Source of the DNA: JBFLYO01 sp040756745
GTDB lineage: Bacteria; Bacteroidota; Ignavibacteria; UBA10030; UBA6906
NCBI GenBank assembly: GCA_040756745.1
Contig: JBFLYO010000019.1
Coordinates: 3,647-67,646 of the forward strand
Reading direction: 5' to 3'
Length of the DNA stretch: 64,000 nucleotides
Every line of letters starts with the position of its first letter. Position 1 is the stretch's first letter. Of this stretch, positions 62,301-64,000 are shown in pieces. The position numbers and the translations under genes are program-made. The notes beneath the pieces are model-generated. The model saw nothing but the letters and a program-made list of their open reading frames with translations, was not told the origin of the DNA and ran no database searches.

Positions 62301-63307
62301 TGACACGCGAGCTCACAGCCTCCCGTCACGGCTTCCAGGTGATCGTCACGGCCATGGATGCGCTCGGCTCGCCGGAGCTGCGCGAGAACATCGGCGTCGA
62401 CATGAATTCGATCCTCGCCTTTCAGCGCGAGTACGGATTCGTCCTGCAGGTCGAAGACCCCGAGCCCGTCTGGTCCACCGATCCCCTGCGCTATCAGGAG
62501 ATCGGCCGGCGCTATGTAGCAATTGCCGGAGACCGTTCGAAGATAATGCTTGACCTGAACATCCTCTCGTTCCGGAAGCCGGAGCAGATCACACCCTTCC
62601 CAACCCTGATCCAGACCGGTACGGAGAGCTTTCATCTGGTCAGGTCGGCTTCGATGGGTGCCCCGCGGCTGACGATCTATTCTGAGTCGAGCGTCAATCC
62701 ACAGGACATCAAGTTCTTCCCCTTCGCCCTTGCGAGCGATGTGACGTACCGGCGCGTGGAGAACGGCTATGCAGTTGCGTCACCAGTGTCGTTCAGCCTG
62801 AAGCTCCCGCCGGAGACGAAGGAGATCTCGATCGACGGCGTGCCGCTTTCTCCGGCACGCGAAAACACGTACATCATCCCCGCGGGTGAACACACGGTCA
62901 CCATCGGCCGGGAACAGGGGAGTGCATTCTCGACGCACGAGCTTGAAACCCGCATCCTCTCCTTCAGCGGCAATCTCCTCTCGGTTGCGTACGGCATGCG
63001 CACGGTGAACCTCACATACGAGGCAGGGATGCGTGCCTTGCTGACGTTGAACCGTGAGCCAACGTCGGCGCATGTAGATGGCGAGCCATACTCATTTGCC
63101 CAGATGAAGGGGAACGACTGCTACTCAATGTTCCTTCCCCCCGGCAGTCACACCGTGCATATCGTGGCCGGTGATGCGTTCTCGTACGGCGTGAATATTA
63201 CCTCCTTCTGGTCGGCCAACGCGATCGCCATTTTCGGCAGCATCGCGGTGCTGATGCTTGCGGCGATGTATGTTGCCCTGAAAGTCCTGAAGGGTCGCTA
63301 CGCATGA
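59369..63307 (+). CDS. DUF2334 deacetylase-like and family-10-hydrolase-like exopolysaccharide protein
   Basis: 1312 residues. Seen: signal peptide (LLSWCLATSAFSVPA); an alpha/beta N-terminal domain (about 25-210); a DUF2334 polysaccharide-deacetylase-like barrel (about 215-500) with LIRIEDVNPLENP, GGTIVMHGVTHQYHG, WETPHYAGSF and FFHPFVNLDLLKKL; a ThuA/GATase-like segment (about 565-775); a TIM-barrel like glycoside-hydrolase family 10 proteins (about 780-1100) with VRIVHVSGWHEYPKY, LVYAWLEPPQVSP and DWDGVNIAELYFDAG; beta domains; and a C-terminal membrane anchor (IAIFGSIAVLMLAAMYVAL). A role analogous to PgaB (deacetylation plus cleavage of a nascent glycan) is inferred. GTG start at 59369 chosen for the signal peptide; GTG 59339 is possible. 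A weak promoter TTCCGA-N17-TATATT ends at 59336. Overlaps the next gene by ATGA. Confidence 0.78.
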   Translation: MRRAAVPLLSWCLATSAFSVPAERGGPAKVLIVVEGGTSLRSKAIADGRELATLLGHFNATTRVLGVNEYVPRTFGRYDLVVFIGFSASYNPPLRFQEDVLATRVPVLWLNTGFKEFSSRPEVRRRFGFTVSHLDSVNVFDKVRAGTRTFTKGEPNINMIAIADRKRVSILATALSTRKRWEVPYIVRSGLLTYFADSPFSNATETDRYLLFADMLHDILGQAHEESHTALIRIEDVNPLENPSNLREIADILSSHSIPFLVGVVPFYVSPSEGIRVSLSDKPELVDALRYMTQNGGTIVMHGVTHQYHGITGVDYEFWDENTGRPIREETVEGISRKIEMGIHEFMRNGLYPLVWETPHYAGSFRLYETIGRYFNTAMEQRLAIEDMDYGQYVPYMITRDLFGQRLISENLGYVPLDPDPAVGEAAVANIIAGAKANLAVRDGFAACFFHPFVNLDLLKKLVDGVEALGYTYMDVRDLNLRSGTKDRIMLSGSQEFTLTLDAQYLQETVIEKNGEVMSMTTSDKRVSGQITRSVSLEPGQIYKAEPVEFRERMPSFTEQLWTGAQRAADKVFGREETWREARPVILWNHYARGAAFNDQASFAAVMRSVNVAVDTIFAGQPLRLEQYNLLFVPYTFVDSLRDADYDAIVKFVSDGGSVVTDMPTELAKELGISFGNSRFRVTRVRDRLFPEERIAWRLAELATRFDADNVEEVFCIDEATEAPLVVGRPLGKGKIIFFSTRFDPLSREGYSLYPFLLEYIGKYFRLGPVVRRDRLEVYFEPGSRARTMSTETLIKQWVRLGVRIVHVSGWHEYPKYTYDYKRLITLAHANGILVYAWLEPPQVSPKFYGDHPEWREKNIKGDDVRPSWRYPVAMTDEKCVQAMTAAYRTFLESYDWDGVNIAELYFDAGRGFRDPLLFTPMHPSAQREFRRRYGFDLRAVLDSTSSHFWKANLDAKRAVVEYRIHALENVYTSVLGMTRELTASRHGFQVIVTAMDALGSPELRENIGVDMNSILAFQREYGFVLQVEDPEPVWSTDPLRYQEIGRRYVAIAGDRSKIMLDLNILSFRKPEQITPFPTLIQTGTESFHLVRSASMGAPRLTIYSESSVNPQDIKFFPFALASDVTYRRVENGYAVASPVSFSLKLPPETKEISIDGVPLSPARENTYIIPAGEHTVTIGREQGSAFSTHELETRILSFSGNLLSVAYGMRTVNLTYEAGMRALLTLNREPTSAHVDGEPYSFAQMKGNDCYSMFLPPGSHTVHIVAGDAFSYGVNITSFWSANAIAIFGSIAVLMLAAMYVALKVLKGRYA

Positions 63308-64000
63308 CAGTCCTTGAAATAGACCTCAGCGCCCTCTTCGTGGTGGCGGTCATCCTGATCTGGTTCATGATCGCCTACCAGTTTGTGCTGACCTGCTTCG
63401 GCTACTTCAACTTCGTCAAGTCGCTCCGGCAGAAGCGGATGTTCGATACCACGTAGTTCGACTATCCCGCCTGCACCATTCTGATCCCGGCGCATAACGA
63501 AGAGAAAGTCATTGCGCACACGCTTGAGGCGATGCTGCGGCTGGAGTATCCGAAGGACAAGCTGACGGTGCTGGTGATCAACGACGGGTCGACGGATACG
63601 ACGCGGGAGGTCGTCCAGCATTATGCGCGGCGCGATCACCGGGTGCAGCTCTACGATGTGCGGAAAGGAGAGGGAGGGAGGGGGAAATCGAGGGCGCTCA
63701 ACCTCGGCATCAGCCAGGTGCGCGCAGACGTGGTGGCGATTTATGATGCGGACAACACTCCCGACAAAGACGCGCTTCGGTATCTTGTTGCTCAACTCCT
63801 GACGAACAACGAGCTGGGTGCGGCGCTGGGGAAATTCAGGACCGTCAACAAGGACGTCAACCTGCTGACGAAATTCATCAACATCGAGACCCTCAGCTTT
63901 CAGTCGATGCTTCAGGCCGGGCGGTGGCAGATGCACAACATTGCCACGCTCCCGGGCACCAACTTCGTGATGTGGACATGGCTGATCCGGCAGCTCGGGG
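63304..64000 (+). pseudogene. Family 2 glycosyltransferase interrupted by TAG, cut by the window end
   Basis: Membrane glycan synthase of the PgaC/NodC/BcsA-like type. Frame from ATG 63304: a membrane helix (ALFVVAVILIWFMIAYQFVL), then an in-frame TAG at 63454-63456 (codon 51), after which the same frame continues as an intact GT2 domain: PACTILIPAHNEEKVIAHTL, VLVINDGSTDTT, GKSRALNLGIS, and IYDADNTPD (DxD). Only the N-terminal ~180 residues of the catalytic domain are inside the window. One substitution restores the frame (CAG or AAG). TAG is a normal stop elsewhere here (rpmA, maeB), so recoding is unlikely: a recent nonsense mutation or sequencing error. ATGA overlap couples it to the preceding gene. 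Confidence 0.85.

Noticed and set aside
63454..63456. TAG recoded as an amino acid
   Set aside because: TAG ends rpmA and maeB in the same window, so it is a normal stop here.

Overview
The window looks like a chromosomal segment (roughly 55-60% GC, densely packed) of a Gram-negative bacterium of the FCB group (Bacteroidota / Ignavibacteriota / Chlorobiota-like). The clues are a secreted protein with a type IX secretion (T9SS) C-terminal sorting domain, a hybrid two-component system of the Bacteroidota type (propeller + Y_Y_Y + kinase + receiver + AraC), a Kdo pathway gene (kdsB), a GWxTD protein, and eight promoters of the form TTG...N17...TAnnTT, related to the Bacteroidota -10 element. No rRNA, tRNA, CRISPR array or complete insertion sequence was seen.

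Layout. 1-8.1 kb (+): a hybrid sensor/regulator, a large T9SS cargo protein with an esterase-like core, then a ~440-base structured non-coding stretch that may be a degraded group II intron, and a gene remnant. 8.3-13.7 kb (+): a zinc-type SmtB/ArsR repressor with visible promoter and operator, a P1B zinc/cadmium exporter and a small unknown gene, then rplU-rpmA, mdh and a lipoprotein. 13.7-28.1 kb (-): an RsbW-like kinase overlapping an outer-membrane barrel, a beta-CASP hydrolase, small enzymes, an EamA transporter, and a long probable operon (M48 protease, plsC, gatC, kdsB, DUF502, pyrG, DUF1697, acetyltransferase). 28.4-30.7 kb (+): malic enzyme/phosphotransacetylase fusion.

30.8-45.5 kb (-): mgsA; a methionine operon metY-hom-metX; a GWxTD protein; terC; an esterase; a broken macro-domain gene; rtcB; pckA; an S9 peptidase; dcd. 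The ~380-base leader of metY-hom-metX is the most striking part: a promoter, three SAM-II-like aptamers and two terminator-like hairpins, which suggests a triple-aptamer, double-gated SAM switch.

45.7-57.2 kb (-): an aromatic amino acid decarboxylase, a Lon-like protease, the elongasome/rod-shape set rodA-mrdA-mreD-mreC-mreB, and purH-purN with a promoter that predicts a leaderless mRNA. 57.3-58.2 kb (-): LD-carboxypeptidase. 58.4-64 kb (+): a prohibitin-like protein, then a probable exopolysaccharide pair: a 1313-residue DUF2334 deacetylase-like plus family-10-hydrolase-like protein, and a family 2 glycosyltransferase interrupted by an in-frame TAG and cut by the window end.

Across the window, several intergenic gaps carry degenerate 7-, 12- and 17-base tandem repeats or long inverted repeats, often touching stop codons.
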